Positions 17,401 to 25,805 of a DNA stretch of 52,291 nucleotides are shown here, piece by piece. The notes beneath the pieces were generated by a model, which searched no databases, was not told where the DNA came from, and saw only the letters and a list, made by a program, of their open reading frames with translations. Both the position numbers and the translations under genes were made by a program. Within the stretch, counting starts at the first letter, position 1; each line of letters opens with the position of its first letter. The DNA is from an uncultured Pelagibacteraceae bacterium (GTDB taxonomy: Bacteria; Pseudomonadota; Alphaproteobacteria; Pelagibacterales; Pelagibacteraceae), in assembly GCA_902572925.1 (NCBI GenBank), contig CACGHT010000005.1, positions 1 through 52,291 on the forward strand. Reading direction: 5' to 3'.

Positions 17401-18312
17401 ATGCTCTCTAATAAAGAAATAATTGTTCCTAATAACTTATTAAATTATGCACATAAAAATAAAGGTGTAAAAGCAGGTATTGTTAATGCAGGAAAGCCTT
17501 TACCTATGGAGTCCGTACAAGATGCGGTAAACGAAAATTTAATCGAACCGATATTTATTGGTGATGAAAAAGAAATTCTTAAATGTGCTAATGATTTAAA
17601 ATGGGATATTTCTAAATATGAAATAATAGATGAGCCTGTTGAAAATAATACTGCAGCTATTGCAGCAAAACTTGCAAGTAAAGGTAAAATTAAAATTATA
17701 GTAAAGGGTCATATTCATACAGACGTTTTAATGAAAGAAGTTCTCAAAAGAGAGTATAATCTATTAGGAAAAACCAGATTAAGTCATATTTGGCATATGA
17801 CATTAGATAAAGAAGATAAGCCTCTTATAATCACAGATGGCGCATTAAACGTACTTCCAAATGTGAAAACAAAAATGCATATTTTAAAGAACGTTATTAA
17901 TTTTTCTTACAGAATTGGAATTGAAAGACCAAAAATTGCAGTATTGTCTGCTACAGAGGAAGTTTTAGATAGTGTTCCAAGTTCTAAAGATGCTGAAGAA
18001 ATTACAAATCTCGCAAAAAAAGAAAATTTAAATGCTGATGTATTTGGACCTTTAGCTTTCGATAATAGTATTTCAAAAAAATCTGCAAATATTAAAGGCA
18101 TAAAAAATGATGTTGCTGGAATTGCTGATGTTTTATTAGTGCCAAGTGTTGAGACAGGTAATGCATTGGTAAAGATGTTGATTTATTTTAGTGGTGCATG
18201 TGCTGCAGGAGTAGTTGTAGGTGGCAAAGTGCCTGTGGTAATTACTAGCCGCTCCGATGAAGCACCTGCTAGACTAGCATCAATAGCTGCAGCTGTTGTT
18301 GCGCTAGATTAA
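17401..18312 (+). CDS. phosphate acetyl/butyryltransferase family protein (Pta-like)
   Basis: Interconverts acyl-CoA and acyl phosphate. The 303-residue protein covers one Pta domain: ESVQDAVNENLIEPIFIGDE near the start, KGHIHTDVLMKEVLKRE, ITDGALNVLP in the middle, and PSVETGNALVKML, SGACAAGVVVGGKVPVVITSRSDEA at the end. It looks like the stand-alone or enoyl-CoA-hydratase-linked form rather than the long E. coli Pta. With taurine or DHPS catabolism through sulfoacetaldehyde acetyltransferase (Xsc, not in the window), it would turn acetyl phosphate into acetyl-CoA. The HpsN-like neighbour 62 bases downstream supports this role; the exact acyl group is not shown by the sequence. Confidence 0.8.
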   Translation: MLSNKEIIVPNNLLNYAHKNKGVKAGIVNAGKPLPMESVQDAVNENLIEPIFIGDEKEILKCANDLKWDISKYEIIDEPVENNTAAIAAKLASKGKIKIIVKGHIHTDVLMKEVLKREYNLLGKTRLSHIWHMTLDKEDKPLIITDGALNVLPNVKTKMHILKNVINFSYRIGIERPKIAVLSATEEVLDSVPSSKDAEEITNLAKKENLNADVFGPLAFDNSISKKSANIKGIKNDVAGIADVLLVPSVETGNALVKMLIYFSGACAAGVVVGGKVPVVITSRSDEAPARLASIAAAVVALD

Positions 18313-18374
18313 ATGTTTGATTGCAATAAAATTAAATTTGCCTTAAATAATTTATCAATTATAAAAATGTATTA

Positions 18375-19661
18375 ATGGCAATAACTTATTTAAAAAAGTC
18401 TCCAAAAACTTCGTCCACTGACGATAATAAGACAACTGGAGTAGTTCAAGATTTATTAAAAAATATTGAAATAACAAAAGAACAAGGCTGTATCGATTTA
18501 ACTAAAAAATTCGATAAGTATAATGGGGATATCATAGTATCAAAAGATAAAATTGAGGAAATTAAAAAAACGTTGGATCAAAAAACCAAAGATGATATTC
18601 AATTTTCATTTGAAAGAGTTAGAAAATTTGCTGAAGCACAACTTAAAAATTATGGACAAGATTTTGAGGTAGAACTTTCTGATGGTTTGTATGCAGGTCA
18701 AAAATTAGTGCCTGTCAATACAGCAGGTTGCTACATCCCAGGTGGAAGATATGCTCACATTGCATCTGCTGTAATGAGTGTAACTACAGCAAAAGTTGCT
18801 GGAGTAAAAAATATTATTGCATGTAGTCCTCCTAAAGAAGGTGTTGGTGCCCACCCTACTATTGTATACACAGCTGATCTTTGCGGTGCAGATGTAATTT
18901 TAAATTTAGGAGGGGTTCCTGCAATTGCAGCAATGACCAATGGATTATTCAAAAATCCCCCTGCAGATATAATTGTAGGACCAGGAAATCAATTTGTAGC
19001 TGAGGCTAAAAGAATTTTATATGGAAAAGTTGGTATTGATTTGTTTGCAGGACCAACTGAGATTGGAATTATAGCTGATGCTAAAGCTGATCCAGAAATT
19101 GTTGCGGTAGATTTAGTAGGACAAGCTGAGCATGGATATAACTCACCATGTTGGCTTTATACAACTAGTAAAGAATTAGCCGAAAAAGTAATGAAAAGAG
19201 TTCCAGAATTAATTGCAGAACTTCCAGAAGTTCCAAGAACAAGTGCTGAAGCAGCGTGGAGAGATTATGGTGAAGTAATTCTTTGTGACACTGATGAAGA
19301 AATAGTGAAGATCAGTGACGAATATGCACCTGAACATTTAGAAGTACAGACCGAAAACCTAGAATGGTTTCATGAAAGATTAACAAATTATGGATCATTG
19401 TTTGTGGGTGAAGAAACAACTGTTGCATACGGAGACAAATGTTCTGGTACAAATCATATCTTACCAACTAAAGGTGCAGGAAGATACACGGGCGGATTAT
19501 TTGTTGGAAAATTTATTAAAACTTTAAGCTTTCAAAGAATGACAAAAGAATCTACCAAATTGGTAGGTGCTGCTGCAGCTAGAATTTCTAGATATGAGGG
19601 AATGGAAGCCCATGCGAGAACAGGAGATGTAAGACTTAGAAAATATGGTTTTTCTAATTAA
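18375..19661 (+). CDS. hpsN: sulfopropanediol 3-dehydrogenase-like (HpsN; histidinol dehydrogenase family)
   Basis: Zn-dependent NAD oxidoreductase of the HisD superfamily, 428 residues. The HisD zinc ligands and catalytic pair are present: Q250 and H253 (GQAEHG), E320-H321 (APEHLEV), D354 (GDKCSGTNHILPT) and H413 (EAHART). The C-terminal wording GRYTGGLFVGKFIKTLSFQR is that of the HpsN branch, which oxidises 2,3-dihydroxypropane-1-sulfonate to sulfolactate, not of biosynthetic HisD. No his genes flank it. The Tau-type transporter and Pta-like gene fit sulfonate use. Some alphaproteobacterial members of this branch act on other polyols, so the substrate needs testing. The 3' end overlaps msrB (convergent) by 4 bases. 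Confidence 0.75.
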   Translation: MAITYLKKSPKTSSTDDNKTTGVVQDLLKNIEITKEQGCIDLTKKFDKYNGDIIVSKDKIEEIKKTLDQKTKDDIQFSFERVRKFAEAQLKNYGQDFEVELSDGLYAGQKLVPVNTAGCYIPGGRYAHIASAVMSVTTAKVAGVKNIIACSPPKEGVGAHPTIVYTADLCGADVILNLGGVPAIAAMTNGLFKNPPADIIVGPGNQFVAEAKRILYGKVGIDLFAGPTEIGIIADAKADPEIVAVDLVGQAEHGYNSPCWLYTTSKELAEKVMKRVPELIAELPEVPRTSAEAAWRDYGEVILCDTDEEIVKISDEYAPEHLEVQTENLEWFHERLTNYGSLFVGEETTVAYGDKCSGTNHILPTKGAGRYTGGLFVGKFIKTLSFQRMTKESTKLVGAAAARISRYEGMEAHARTGDVRLRKYGFSN

Positions 19662-20116
19662 TTCTCTGGTACAAAAATTAAACACAATCCATTATTACAG
19701 AATCTTTTTCCAGTAGCAGTAGGTCCATCTAAAAAAACGTGACCATGATGTGCACCACAGTTTGCACAATGATATTCAATTCTTTTCATTCCAAAAGAAT
19801 AATCGATCTTGGTTTTAAAGGCACCTGGCAAAGCTTCAGAAAAAGAAGGCCAACCCGTTCCACTATCGAATTTTGCTTTTGATGAAAATAACTTTGCTCC
19901 ACAATTTGCACAATGATAAAATCCATCTCTTTTTTCTTTGAGTAATTCACTGGTAAATGGTCTCTCAGTGCCCTCATTAAACATTATATCTTTTTGGGTT
20001 TTAGTCAGATCAGGATTAATAATTTTTTTTGTAGCTGATTTTAAGAATTGATAAGGCAATGATACAAAAAGTATAGAAAGTCCAAATAACTTCAAAATTT
20101 TTCTTCTTAAAAGCAT
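19658..20116 (-). CDS. msrB: peptide-methionine (R)-S-oxide reductase MsrB, exported
   Basis: Reduces methionine R-sulfoxide in proteins. The structural zinc cysteines C69/C72 and C117/C120, the substrate tryptophan W89 in SGTGWPSF, and the catalytic C140 in KRFCNNG are all visible. The N-terminus (MLLRRKILKLFGLSILFVSLP) is a signal or anchor sequence with a twin-arginine start, so the enzyme probably works outside the cytoplasm. Length 152 is normal for MsrB plus a leader. It is convergent with the hpsN-like gene and 68 bases downstream of lysE on the same strand. Confidence 0.9.
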   Translation of the reverse strand: MLLRRKILKLFGLSILFVSLPYQFLKSATKKIINPDLTKTQKDIMFNEGTERPFTSELLKEKRDGFYHCANCGAKLFSSKAKFDSGTGWPSFSEALPGAFKTKIDYSFGMKRIEYHCANCGAHHGHVFLDGPTATGKRFCNNGLCLIFVPEN

Positions 20117-20184
20117 ATTAAATAAGATTAATTTGAAATTGAGGTTTTAACATGCGCTATAATTGTCACTCAAAATGCTTTTAA

Positions 20185-20799
20185 TTAAAGAAAATATGCC
20201 GTTTCTTTAATTATATAAATTGTCAGCAAAGACATGAAGCTGATAATGAATCCATTAATATATTTCCACGTTTTATCACTTTGAGCATATCTTGAAAAAT
20301 ATACTGATGAGTAACCAAGTAAAAAGAAAAATATGAAAGATGCTACGGAAGCGCCAATACCAAAATAAATTTTTTCATCAAATAAAAAATTTTTTGAAAA
20401 ATTTCCTAAAAAGAAAACTGTATCGGAATAAACATGTGCATTTAGGTAGGTGAAACCAAGTGTCTTAAATATAATCTTAGCACTAGTGGTCTCTTTTTTT
20501 TCAATATTGAAATTAGCACTAACACTAAAAGATTTAATTTTTGAATATATGAAATAGATTAAAAAAATTATTAAACAGATGTTTAAAGTTAGCTCTACAA
20601 ATATATTAAAATATTGATGAAAAAAGTGAAATAAAAGAATGCCTGAAAATATTAAAATAAAGTCTGAAAATGAACAAATTAAACAGACTAAAAAAACATA
20701 CTGTTTTTTAAGCCCTTGTTCTATTACAAAGATATTTTGAGCGCCAATTGCTAGGATTAAACTAAGCCCGGTAATAAAACCTAATACCAGGTATTCCAT
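20185..20799 (-). CDS. LysE/ArgO-family amino-acid exporter
   Basis: Six-helix inner-membrane exporter of 204 residues. The opening LGFITGLSLILAIGAQNIFVIEQGLKK is the conserved LysE start with the GAQN motif. A lysine-rich loop separates helices 3 and 4 (about 96-110), and the later LNAHVYSDTVFFLG segment holds the second conserved motif. It probably exports a basic or other amino acid; the substrate is not predictable. It lies 11 bases downstream of the VOC gene in a likely VOC-lysE unit. Confidence 0.85.
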   Translation of the reverse strand: MEYLVLGFITGLSLILAIGAQNIFVIEQGLKKQYVFLVCLICSFSDFILIFSGILLFHFFHQYFNIFVELTLNICLIIFLIYFIYSKIKSFSVSANFNIEKKETTSAKIIFKTLGFTYLNAHVYSDTVFFLGNFSKNFLFDEKIYFGIGASVASFIFFFLLGYSSVYFSRYAQSDKTWKYINGFIISFMSLLTIYIIKETAYFL

Positions 20800-20810
20800 C
20801 TAAACTAAAA

Positions 20811-21221
20811 TTATTCTGGATTAGCTGTTAAAGTTTTGATCTCTAGAATATTTTCGTTAGGGTCTTTTACAAAAAATGTTTCTTGCTCGTATTTTGTTCC
20901 TTTAAATCTTAGATAAGGTTCATCATAATACTTTGCACCTTTTTCTTTCAATCTATTTTTTAAAGTATCAAAATCTTTTCTTGATAAATGAACTCCAAAG
21001 TGTGGAACAGAAACGTTACCCATATCTACGTCGTGTCTTTCGTTATCTAGTTTATGTTCACTTGCATGGAGAGTTAATTCATTTCCCCAAAAGTCAACAT
21101 CAGCCCACTCTTGTGCTGAATTATCAAGTCGGCAGCCCAAAGTTTCACTATAAAACTTTTTTGCTGTTTCTAGATCTCCGCATGGGATTGCTAGATGAAA
21201 ACAATTAGTATTTTTGTACAT
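20811..21221 (-). CDS. VOC-superfamily (glyoxalase/dioxygenase) protein
   Basis: A 136-residue vicinal-oxygen-chelate protein. The start CFHLAIPCGDLETAKKFYSETLGC is the first beta-alpha-beta-beta unit with a metal-binding histidine. PHFGVHLSRKDFD supplies the second histidine region, and the end FFVKDPNENILEIK contains the conserved glutamate. These residues fit a two-module metal site. Function (glyoxalase, dioxygenase or resistance protein) cannot be told from sequence. A likely promoter precedes it at 21251-21279, and the ribosome binding site is GGAG six bases before the ATG. Confidence 0.8.
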   Translation of the reverse strand: MYKNTNCFHLAIPCGDLETAKKFYSETLGCRLDNSAQEWADVDFWGNELTLHASEHKLDNERHDVDMGNVSVPHFGVHLSRKDFDTLKNRLKEKGAKYYDEPYLRFKGTKYEQETFFVKDPNENILEIKTLTANPE

Positions 21222-21250
21222 TATTTCTCCTTTAAATACTGTTTAGAAGC

Positions 21251-21279
21251 ACTATATAGACATTAATTATTTTTATCAA
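21251..21279 (-). promoter_or_regulatory. sigma70-like promoter for the VOC-lysE unit
   Basis: On the minus strand TTGATA (21279-21274), a 17-base spacer and TATAGT (21256-21251) form a good sigma70-like match. It lies about 30 bases before the VOC start codon at 21221. It occupies the divergent gap with cysE, whose own promoter was not resolved. Confidence 0.5.
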
Positions 21280-21293
21280 GCTGACAAAATTAT

Positions 21294-21863
21294 ATGACTG
21301 ATTTTTTACAATCTATAATAGACAGAGATCCTGCGGCAAAATCTAAGTTAAGTCTTGTATTAACTTACCCAGGGGTTAAAGCTATTTTTTTTCATAAAAT
21401 TGCAAATTTTTTTGCGATAGCAAAATTTGATTTAGTTGCAAGAATCATTTCTCAATTTTCAAGATTTTTAACAGGAATAGAAATTCATCCAAAGGCAAAA
21501 ATTGGAAAAAATTTATTTATTGATCACGGTATGGGAGTTGTGATCGGCGAGACGTCTGAAATTGGAAACAATGTTACTATTTATCATAATGTTACATTAG
21601 GTGGAATTGCTCCAAGTATAAACACTAATGATCAAAGAAATACTAAAAGACATCCAACTTTAGAAGATAATGTTGTTGTTGGATCTGGTGCTCAAATTTT
21701 AGGGCCAATAACGATTGGTAAAAATTCCTTAATAGGTGCAAATGCAGTGGTTACTAAAAATGTTCCTGAGAAATCAATAATGGTAGGAATTCCAGCTACA
21801 AGAGTTGGTGATGCTACAAAAGGATTTCAACCTTATGCTGTTACTGATAAAGATAAAGATTAA
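21294..21863 (+). CDS. cysE: serine O-acetyltransferase
   Basis: Makes O-acetylserine from serine and acetyl-CoA for cysteine synthesis. The 189 residues are mostly left-handed beta-helix hexapeptide repeats. [43 protein letters not shown] holds the catalytic aspartate and histidines (IDHG). The length and short N-terminal domain match the EpsC-type rather than the 270-residue enterobacterial enzyme. Its TAA overlaps the ATG of cysK by one base, so the two enzymes of the pathway are translationally coupled. Confidence 0.92.
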   Translation: MTDFLQSIIDRDPAAKSKLSLVLTYPGVKAIFFHKIANFFAIAKFDLVARIISQFSRFLTGIEIHPKAKIGKNLFIDHGMGVVIGETSEIGNNVTIYHNVTLGGIAPSINTNDQRNTKRHPTLEDNVVVGSGAQILGPITIGKNSLIGANAVVTKNVPEKSIMVGIPATRVGDATKGFQPYAVTDKDKD

Positions 21864-22864
21864 TGTCACAAATAAAAAATAATTTTTTAGAGTCGGTTGG
21901 CAATACACCTTTAATAAAATTAAAAGCAGCTTCAGAGATCACTGGATGTAATATTTATGGAAAAGCGGAGTACCTAAATCCAGGTGGATCCGTTAAAGAT
22001 AGAGCTGCTCTAGCGCTAATAAAAGATGCACAAGAAAAGAAGTTAATTTCAGAAGGTGGAATTGTTGTTGAAGGCACCGCGGGTAATACTGGGATTGGTT
22101 TATGTCTTTTAGGAAATTCTTTAGGCTATAAAACAATTATTGTAATGAATGATAACCAAACCCAAGAAAAAAAAGATACTTTAAAAAATATTGGTGCAGA
22201 TCTTAGACTGGTACCACCCAAGCCATATAAAGATGATGGTAACTATGTAAAAGTTGCAGGTCGTCTTGCTGAAGAATTAAAAAGTACAAATAACAATGGT
22301 GTAGTTTGGGCAAACCAATTTGATAACACTGCTAATGCAAAAGGTCATTATGAAACGACTGGACCAGAAATTTGGGAACAAACTGGTGGTAAAGTAGATG
22401 GCTTTGTCTGCGCATCAGGAACTGGAGGCACCATCGGTGGTGTAAGTAAATTTCTAAAAGAAAAAAATAATAATATAAAAATTTATTTATCAGATCCAAC
22501 AGGCTCTGCACTCTATAATCATATTATGAATGGTGAACTTAAAGCTGAGGGTGGATCAATAACTGAAGGTATTGGTTCAAGCAGAATAACTAAAAACTTT
22601 GCTGAAGCTAAAATTGATGGTGCTTTTTCAATCAGTGATCAAGAGTCATTACCCTTGCTTTATGATTTAATACAGCATGAGGGGTTAAGTTTAGGAACTA
22701 GTTGTGGAGTAAATATTGCAGGTGCAATTAGATTAGGAAAAGAGCTAGGCCCAGGAAAAACGATAGTCACAATTCTTTGTGATAGATCAGATAAATACAA
22801 CTCAAAGATGTTTAATAAATCTTTTTTAAAGGAAAAAAACCTTCCCATTCCTAGCTGGTTATAA
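21863..22864 (+). CDS. cysK: cysteine synthase A (O-acetylserine sulfhydrylase)
   Basis: PLP enzyme that combines O-acetylserine with sulfide to give cysteine. The PLP lysine is K45 in NPGGSVKDRAA, the phosphate-binding loop is EGTAGNTGIG, and the substrate-binding SGTGGTIGGVSKFLK segment follows at about 180-195. Length 333 is normal. With cysE directly upstream it supplies cysteine for the suf system and methionine metabolism. Sulfite or sulfide from sulfonate degradation could feed it, which is inference. A weak hairpin (22881-22898) follows the gene. Confidence 0.92.
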   Translation: MSQIKNNFLESVGNTPLIKLKAASEITGCNIYGKAEYLNPGGSVKDRAALALIKDAQEKKLISEGGIVVEGTAGNTGIGLCLLGNSLGYKTIIVMNDNQTQEKKDTLKNIGADLRLVPPKPYKDDGNYVKVAGRLAEELKSTNNNGVVWANQFDNTANAKGHYETTGPEIWEQTGGKVDGFVCASGTGGTIGGVSKFLKEKNNNIKIYLSDPTGSALYNHIMNGELKAEGGSITEGIGSSRITKNFAEAKIDGAFSISDQESLPLLYDLIQHEGLSLGTSCGVNIAGAIRLGKELGPGKTIVTILCDRSDKYNSKMFNKSFLKEKNLPIPSWL

Positions 22865-22880
22865 TAACGCATACCAGGCA

Positions 22881-22903
22881 TGTAACAAAACGGTTACATT
22901 TTT
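22881..22903 (+). terminator. weak terminator-like hairpin after cysK
   Basis: A 6-base-pair stem (22881-22886 with 22893-22898) around a six-base loop is followed by five T residues. The stem has only two G-C pairs, so termination would be partial. It separates cysK from the small-gene cassette starting at 22933. Confidence 0.4.
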
Positions 22904-22932
22904 ATACTAATATTATTTAACGTTGAGGGATT

Positions 22933-23304
22933 ATGAAAAAAATTATTATAGTTTTATCTTTTTTCATTTTTACATCTGCAAATGCAGGAATGAGTGACAA
23001 AGATAAATCAAAAGCATGGGATTGTGTTGGTATTTATATGGCTAATTACTTTCTTCCATCAGGTGAAAAATTTGAGTATGGAATGAAAGAAAAATCAATT
23101 TCAACTGTGAAAGTTTTAAAAACCTACGCTCTTGAAATAGGTATTCCAGAAAAAGATTGGGATGCTGGAGTAAACAAAGCAGTAGATAAACATTATGGCT
23201 CAAAATATGACAAAGCTAAAACTGACAAATGTCATACGTTTGTTGAAGCTTTAGTTCCTAATGGAGCTGAAAGAGTAAAAAAAGTAGTTCAAACTTTATA
23301 TTAA
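22933..23304 (+). CDS. small secreted protein of unknown function
   Basis: A 123-residue protein with a clear signal peptide (MKKIIIVLSFFIFTSANA, cleavage after ANA at about 18). The mature part is hydrophilic and contains two cysteines (in WDCVGIY and DKCHTF), which could form a disulfide in the periplasm. I do not recognise a family. It is the first gene of a tight run of small genes reaching 25451; the next starts 9 bases later behind a strong ribosome binding site. Confidence 0.7.
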   Translation: MKKIIIVLSFFIFTSANAGMSDKDKSKAWDCVGIYMANYFLPSGEKFEYGMKEKSISTVKVLKTYALEIGIPEKDWDAGVNKAVDKHYGSKYDKAKTDKCHTFVEALVPNGAERVKKVVQTLY

Positions 23305-23313
23305 GGAGAGAAA

Positions 23314-23601
23314 ATGAAAAACTATATGGTAACTCACACTTTCAAATCGAAAGAGATGAAAGCAAAATTTAGTGAAACAGTAGCTTCAATGAAAATGGAA
23401 GATATTGTTAAATCAATGACAAGTGATAAAGCAGCATGCCAAATGACTTGGAACACCCCAGGTGATACAATGCAAATGTTTTGCTGGTGGAAAGCTAACA
23501 GTGAAGCGGATATCAATAATCAATTAGGTCAAATGAATGATTTCTTTGAGCCTCATAAATTTACTGAGTGTACTGACCAAGTGATGGACTATAACGCTTA
23601 A
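23314..23601 (+). CDS. small protein of unknown function, possible ferredoxin-like fold
   Basis: A 95-residue soluble protein, rich in methionine and with three cysteines (AACQMTW, MFCWW, TECTD). The spacing of short strands and helices suggests a dimeric alpha-beta barrel (ABM-like) domain, but no family is recognised with confidence. A strong ribosome binding site (AAGGAGAG) supports the start. It lies 9 bases after the secreted protein gene and 50 bases before a membrane protein gene. Confidence 0.65.
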   Translation: MKNYMVTHTFKSKEMKAKFSETVASMKMEDIVKSMTSDKAACQMTWNTPGDTMQMFCWWKANSEADINNQLGQMNDFFEPHKFTECTDQVMDYNA

Positions 23602-23651
23602 GAGGAAGATTTATTAAGCAATCTTTATATTAATTTAATAAAGGAGAAAAA

Positions 23652-24068
23652 ATGTTAGAAAAATTTAATGGGATATTTTATTTAATAATTTATTTAGTTC
23701 ACTTTATTGGAGTTGGTGTTTACGCATTTCAAACTATTTTTGGCACTAAAGGCTTCATGGAAAGATTTGGTATAGATCCAAGTGGAGCAATAATGATTAG
23801 AATGGCAGGAGCATTTATGCTTGCTGTATTTTTAATGTCAATCTATGTAGGTTTTATAAGACCTGGAGGTTTGGAAAATACATGGGGATTCTTAAATTTA
23901 GTTTTTATAAATAATCTATGTATTTTTTTATGTAATTTTTATTCTATTAAAATAAATAAAATGGGTGTGAATGAAAAAACTACAAACGAGGGTGTTATTG
24001 CGCCGTTTGTATTTACAGTTATGAGTGCAATTTTATGCTATGGTTTAGCTGATAAAATTTACACTTAA
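23652..24068 (+). CDS. small integral membrane protein of unknown function
   Basis: A 138-residue protein with four predicted membrane helices, at about 8-28, 47-67, 78-100 and 115-135. The loop around FGTKGFMERFGIDPSGAIMIRMAGA is conserved-looking and may define a family, but I cannot name it. The ribosome binding site AAGGAG lies six to seven bases before the ATG. The stop overlaps the start of the DUF1330 gene by one base, showing coupled translation. Confidence 0.7.
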   Translation: MLEKFNGIFYLIIYLVHFIGVGVYAFQTIFGTKGFMERFGIDPSGAIMIRMAGAFMLAVFLMSIYVGFIRPGGLENTWGFLNLVFINNLCIFLCNFYSIKINKMGVNEKTTNEGVIAPFVFTVMSAILCYGLADKIYT

Positions 24069-24355
24069 TGTCTGGGTTTGCGATATTTAACATAGAGGTA
24101 AAAAAACCTGAGCAATATAAAGAGTACGTAGAAAAAGTGAAACCGATTGCTGAAAAATTTGGTGGGGAATATATTGTTAGAGGTGGCGAAACAAAAGTAT
24201 TAGAAGGAACTTGGGCATATCCTAGAACAGTTGTTATTAAATTTCCAAGTTATGAAAAAGCTTTAGAGTGGTATAACTCTGATGAATACAAACCAATTAA
24301 ACAAATACGTTTAGAAAACTCAATTGGTAACGGAATAATAATTAAAGGAGTATAA
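24068..24355 (+). CDS. DUF1330 family protein
   Basis: A 95-residue protein with the DUF1330 layout: AIFNIEVKKPEQYKEYVEKVKPIAEKFGG at the start, RGGETKVLEGTW in the middle and FPSYEKALEWYNSDEYKPIKQIR at the end. The family has a dimeric alpha-beta barrel fold and no settled function. It starts on the last base of the membrane-protein stop codon and is followed one base later by a SnoaL-like gene, so the two are probably made together. Confidence 0.85.
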   Translation: MSGFAIFNIEVKKPEQYKEYVEKVKPIAEKFGGEYIVRGGETKVLEGTWAYPRTVVIKFPSYEKALEWYNSDEYKPIKQIRLENSIGNGIIIKGV

Positions 24356-24356
24356 A

Positions 24357-24677
24357 ATGTCGATATTAAAAAGATATACTGATGCAATAGATAAAAAAGA
24401 TGAGGCAACTATGAATGAACTTTTGCATGATGATTTTAAATTCACAATGCATAAATCTGGGAATTCTTTAGGAAAAGCTGATGTTATAAAATGGGCAATG
24501 AGTGGAGATATAAATCAAGATAAAACTAGGGTTGTATATGAAAATGATGAAGTGGGTGTACACCATTCTTTTGTTACATTTAATGACGGAAATGTTGAAG
24601 CTGTAATGGCAGTTTATAGATATAAAGATGGAAAAATTGTTAGTTTAGAAACTGGCGCTACTCCAATGTCTAAGTAA
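24357..24677 (+). CDS. SnoaL-like/NTF2-fold protein
   Basis: A 106-residue protein with the cone-shaped alpha+beta NTF2 layout: YTDAIDKKDEATMNELLHDDFKFTMH at the start and a final AVMAVYRYKDGKIVSLETG strand pair. Members include small isomerases, cyclases and ligand-binding proteins; the function here is unknown. It is placed one base after the DUF1330 stop, and the TPR gene follows immediately. Confidence 0.75.
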   Translation: MSILKRYTDAIDKKDEATMNELLHDDFKFTMHKSGNSLGKADVIKWAMSGDINQDKTRVVYENDEVGVHHSFVTFNDGNVEAVMAVYRYKDGKIVSLETGATPMSK

Positions 24678-25226
24678 GTGAAAAAAATTTCATTCATTTT
24701 TATTTTTTTCTTATTTTCATCATCTTTATTGGCTGATGATAATAAAAAAGAAATTGATAAATTATTTGTTCAATTAAAAAGTGCTTTAAATTTTGAAAAT
24801 TCAAAAAAAATAGAGGATAAAATTTGGGATCTTTGGACTACTCACCCGACTAAAAATAATTTAACAAAGTTATTAGCTGATGGGTCATCTGCAATGATGG
24901 ATAATAAACTTGATGCTGCATATGATAAATTTACTGAGGTAATTGAGCTTGATCCTAATTGGGCAGAGGCTTGGAATAAAAGAGCAACAGTATTATATTT
25001 AATGGGTAAATACGAGCTATCACAAGCTGATATTGACAAGGTGCTTATGATAGAAAAAAGACATTTCGGTGCACTAACAGGCCAAGGTTTAGTTCAAACA
25101 GCTTTAAAAAACTACCAAAAAGCTATTGATAGTTATATTGAAGCTCACAAAGTTCATCCATTTATGAAGTCTCCTATGATTATGATGGAAAAGCTTCAAA
25201 TTGAATTGCAGAAACAAAGTATTTAA
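24678..25226 (+). CDS. periplasmic TPR-repeat protein
   Basis: A 182-residue protein with a signal peptide (MKKISFIFIFFLFSSSLLA) and tetratricopeptide repeats. One strong repeat spans DAAYDKFTEVIELDPNWAEAWNKRATVLYLMGKYELSQADIDKVLMIEK (about 77-126), and a further unit ends near residue 165. TPR units scaffold protein contacts; no partner is identified. The start is GTG, abutting the stop of the previous gene. Well-spaced signal-peptide residues support this start. Confidence 0.8.
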   Translation: MKKISFIFIFFLFSSSLLADDNKKEIDKLFVQLKSALNFENSKKIEDKIWDLWTTHPTKNNLTKLLADGSSAMMDNKLDAAYDKFTEVIELDPNWAEAWNKRATVLYLMGKYELSQADIDKVLMIEKRHFGALTGQGLVQTALKNYQKAIDSYIEAHKVHPFMKSPMIMMEKLQIELQKQSI

Positions 25227-25229
25227 AAA

Positions 25230-25451
25230 ATGTTTCCAAAAAAATATTCTAACCTTTTATTTATATTGGTTATGGGTTTTGGGATGAGTCTTTTAATGAC
25301 ACTGATAATTACTTATATAAATACTGGAATGGATAATGAGTATGTCGACCGTTTTTTTAAAGCATGGTCAGTAAGTCTTCCAATTGCAATAATTGCTGCC
25401 CTTCTTGTAGGTCCCCCGATTAAAAAATTTGTAGATAAAATTACCAAATAA
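25230..25451 (+). CDS. DUF2798 family small membrane protein
   Basis: A 73-residue protein with two membrane helices (about 8-30 and 43-62) and the DUF2798 pattern RFFKAWSVSLPIAIIAALLVGPPIKKFVDK. It starts 3 bases after the TPR gene. DUF2798 proteins are of unknown function. It may be the last member of the small-gene run before the SMR pair, which follows after 15 bases. Confidence 0.75.
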   Translation: MFPKKYSNLLFILVMGFGMSLLMTLIITYINTGMDNEYVDRFFKAWSVSLPIAIIAALLVGPPIKKFVDKITK

Positions 25452-25466
25452 GAATATCTTTTATTT

Positions 25467-25802
25467 GTGAGTAACGTTATAGCTTTTCTAATTCTTATAC
25501 TTGCTGTCATATTAGGAACTGCAGCAAATAGTTTTGCAAAAAGTGCAAATGGTTTCACATTGTTGGTTCCTAGTTTAATTACTGCAATCACAATAATTGG
25601 TTGCATGTTTACTCTTTCAATAGTGATGAAAACTATACCTGTTGGTATTACCTACGCATCTTTTGCTGGTTTATGCATAGTAGCGACTTCAATTGTTGGA
25701 ATATATAAATTCAATCAAGTGCCTGATCTATTCACAATCATTGGTTTGATATTAATTATATCAGGAGTCTTAATTGTTAATCTGCTGGGTAAAACAGGAT
25801 AA
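25467..25802 (+). CDS. SMR-family transporter-like subunit (first of a pair), lacks conserved glutamate
   Basis: A 111-residue, four-helix protein of the small multidrug resistance family: SANGFT after helix 1, TIPVGITYASFAGL in the helix 2-3 region and GLILIISGVLIVNLLGKTG at the end. Counting from the conserved lysine after helix 1, the position of EmrE E14 is Gly17 here. That glutamate is normally essential for proton-coupled drug transport. Start is GTG at 25467. The second SMR gene begins 3 bases after its stop, suggesting a heterodimer. Probably not a classical drug exporter. Confidence 0.8.
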   Translation: MSNVIAFLILILAVILGTAANSFAKSANGFTLLVPSLITAITIIGCMFTLSIVMKTIPVGITYASFAGLCIVATSIVGIYKFNQVPDLFTIIGLILIISGVLIVNLLGKTG

Positions 25803-25805
25803 TTT

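Noticed and set aside
18375-19661. Biosynthetic histidinol dehydrogenase hisD
   Set aside because: Wording of the C-terminal region matches the HpsN branch and no his genes are adjacent, though HisD residues are retained.
25313-25606. Minus-strand frame across the DUF2798 and SMR genes
   Set aside because: Antisense to two supported genes; its hydrophobic text is a mirror of the membrane helices.
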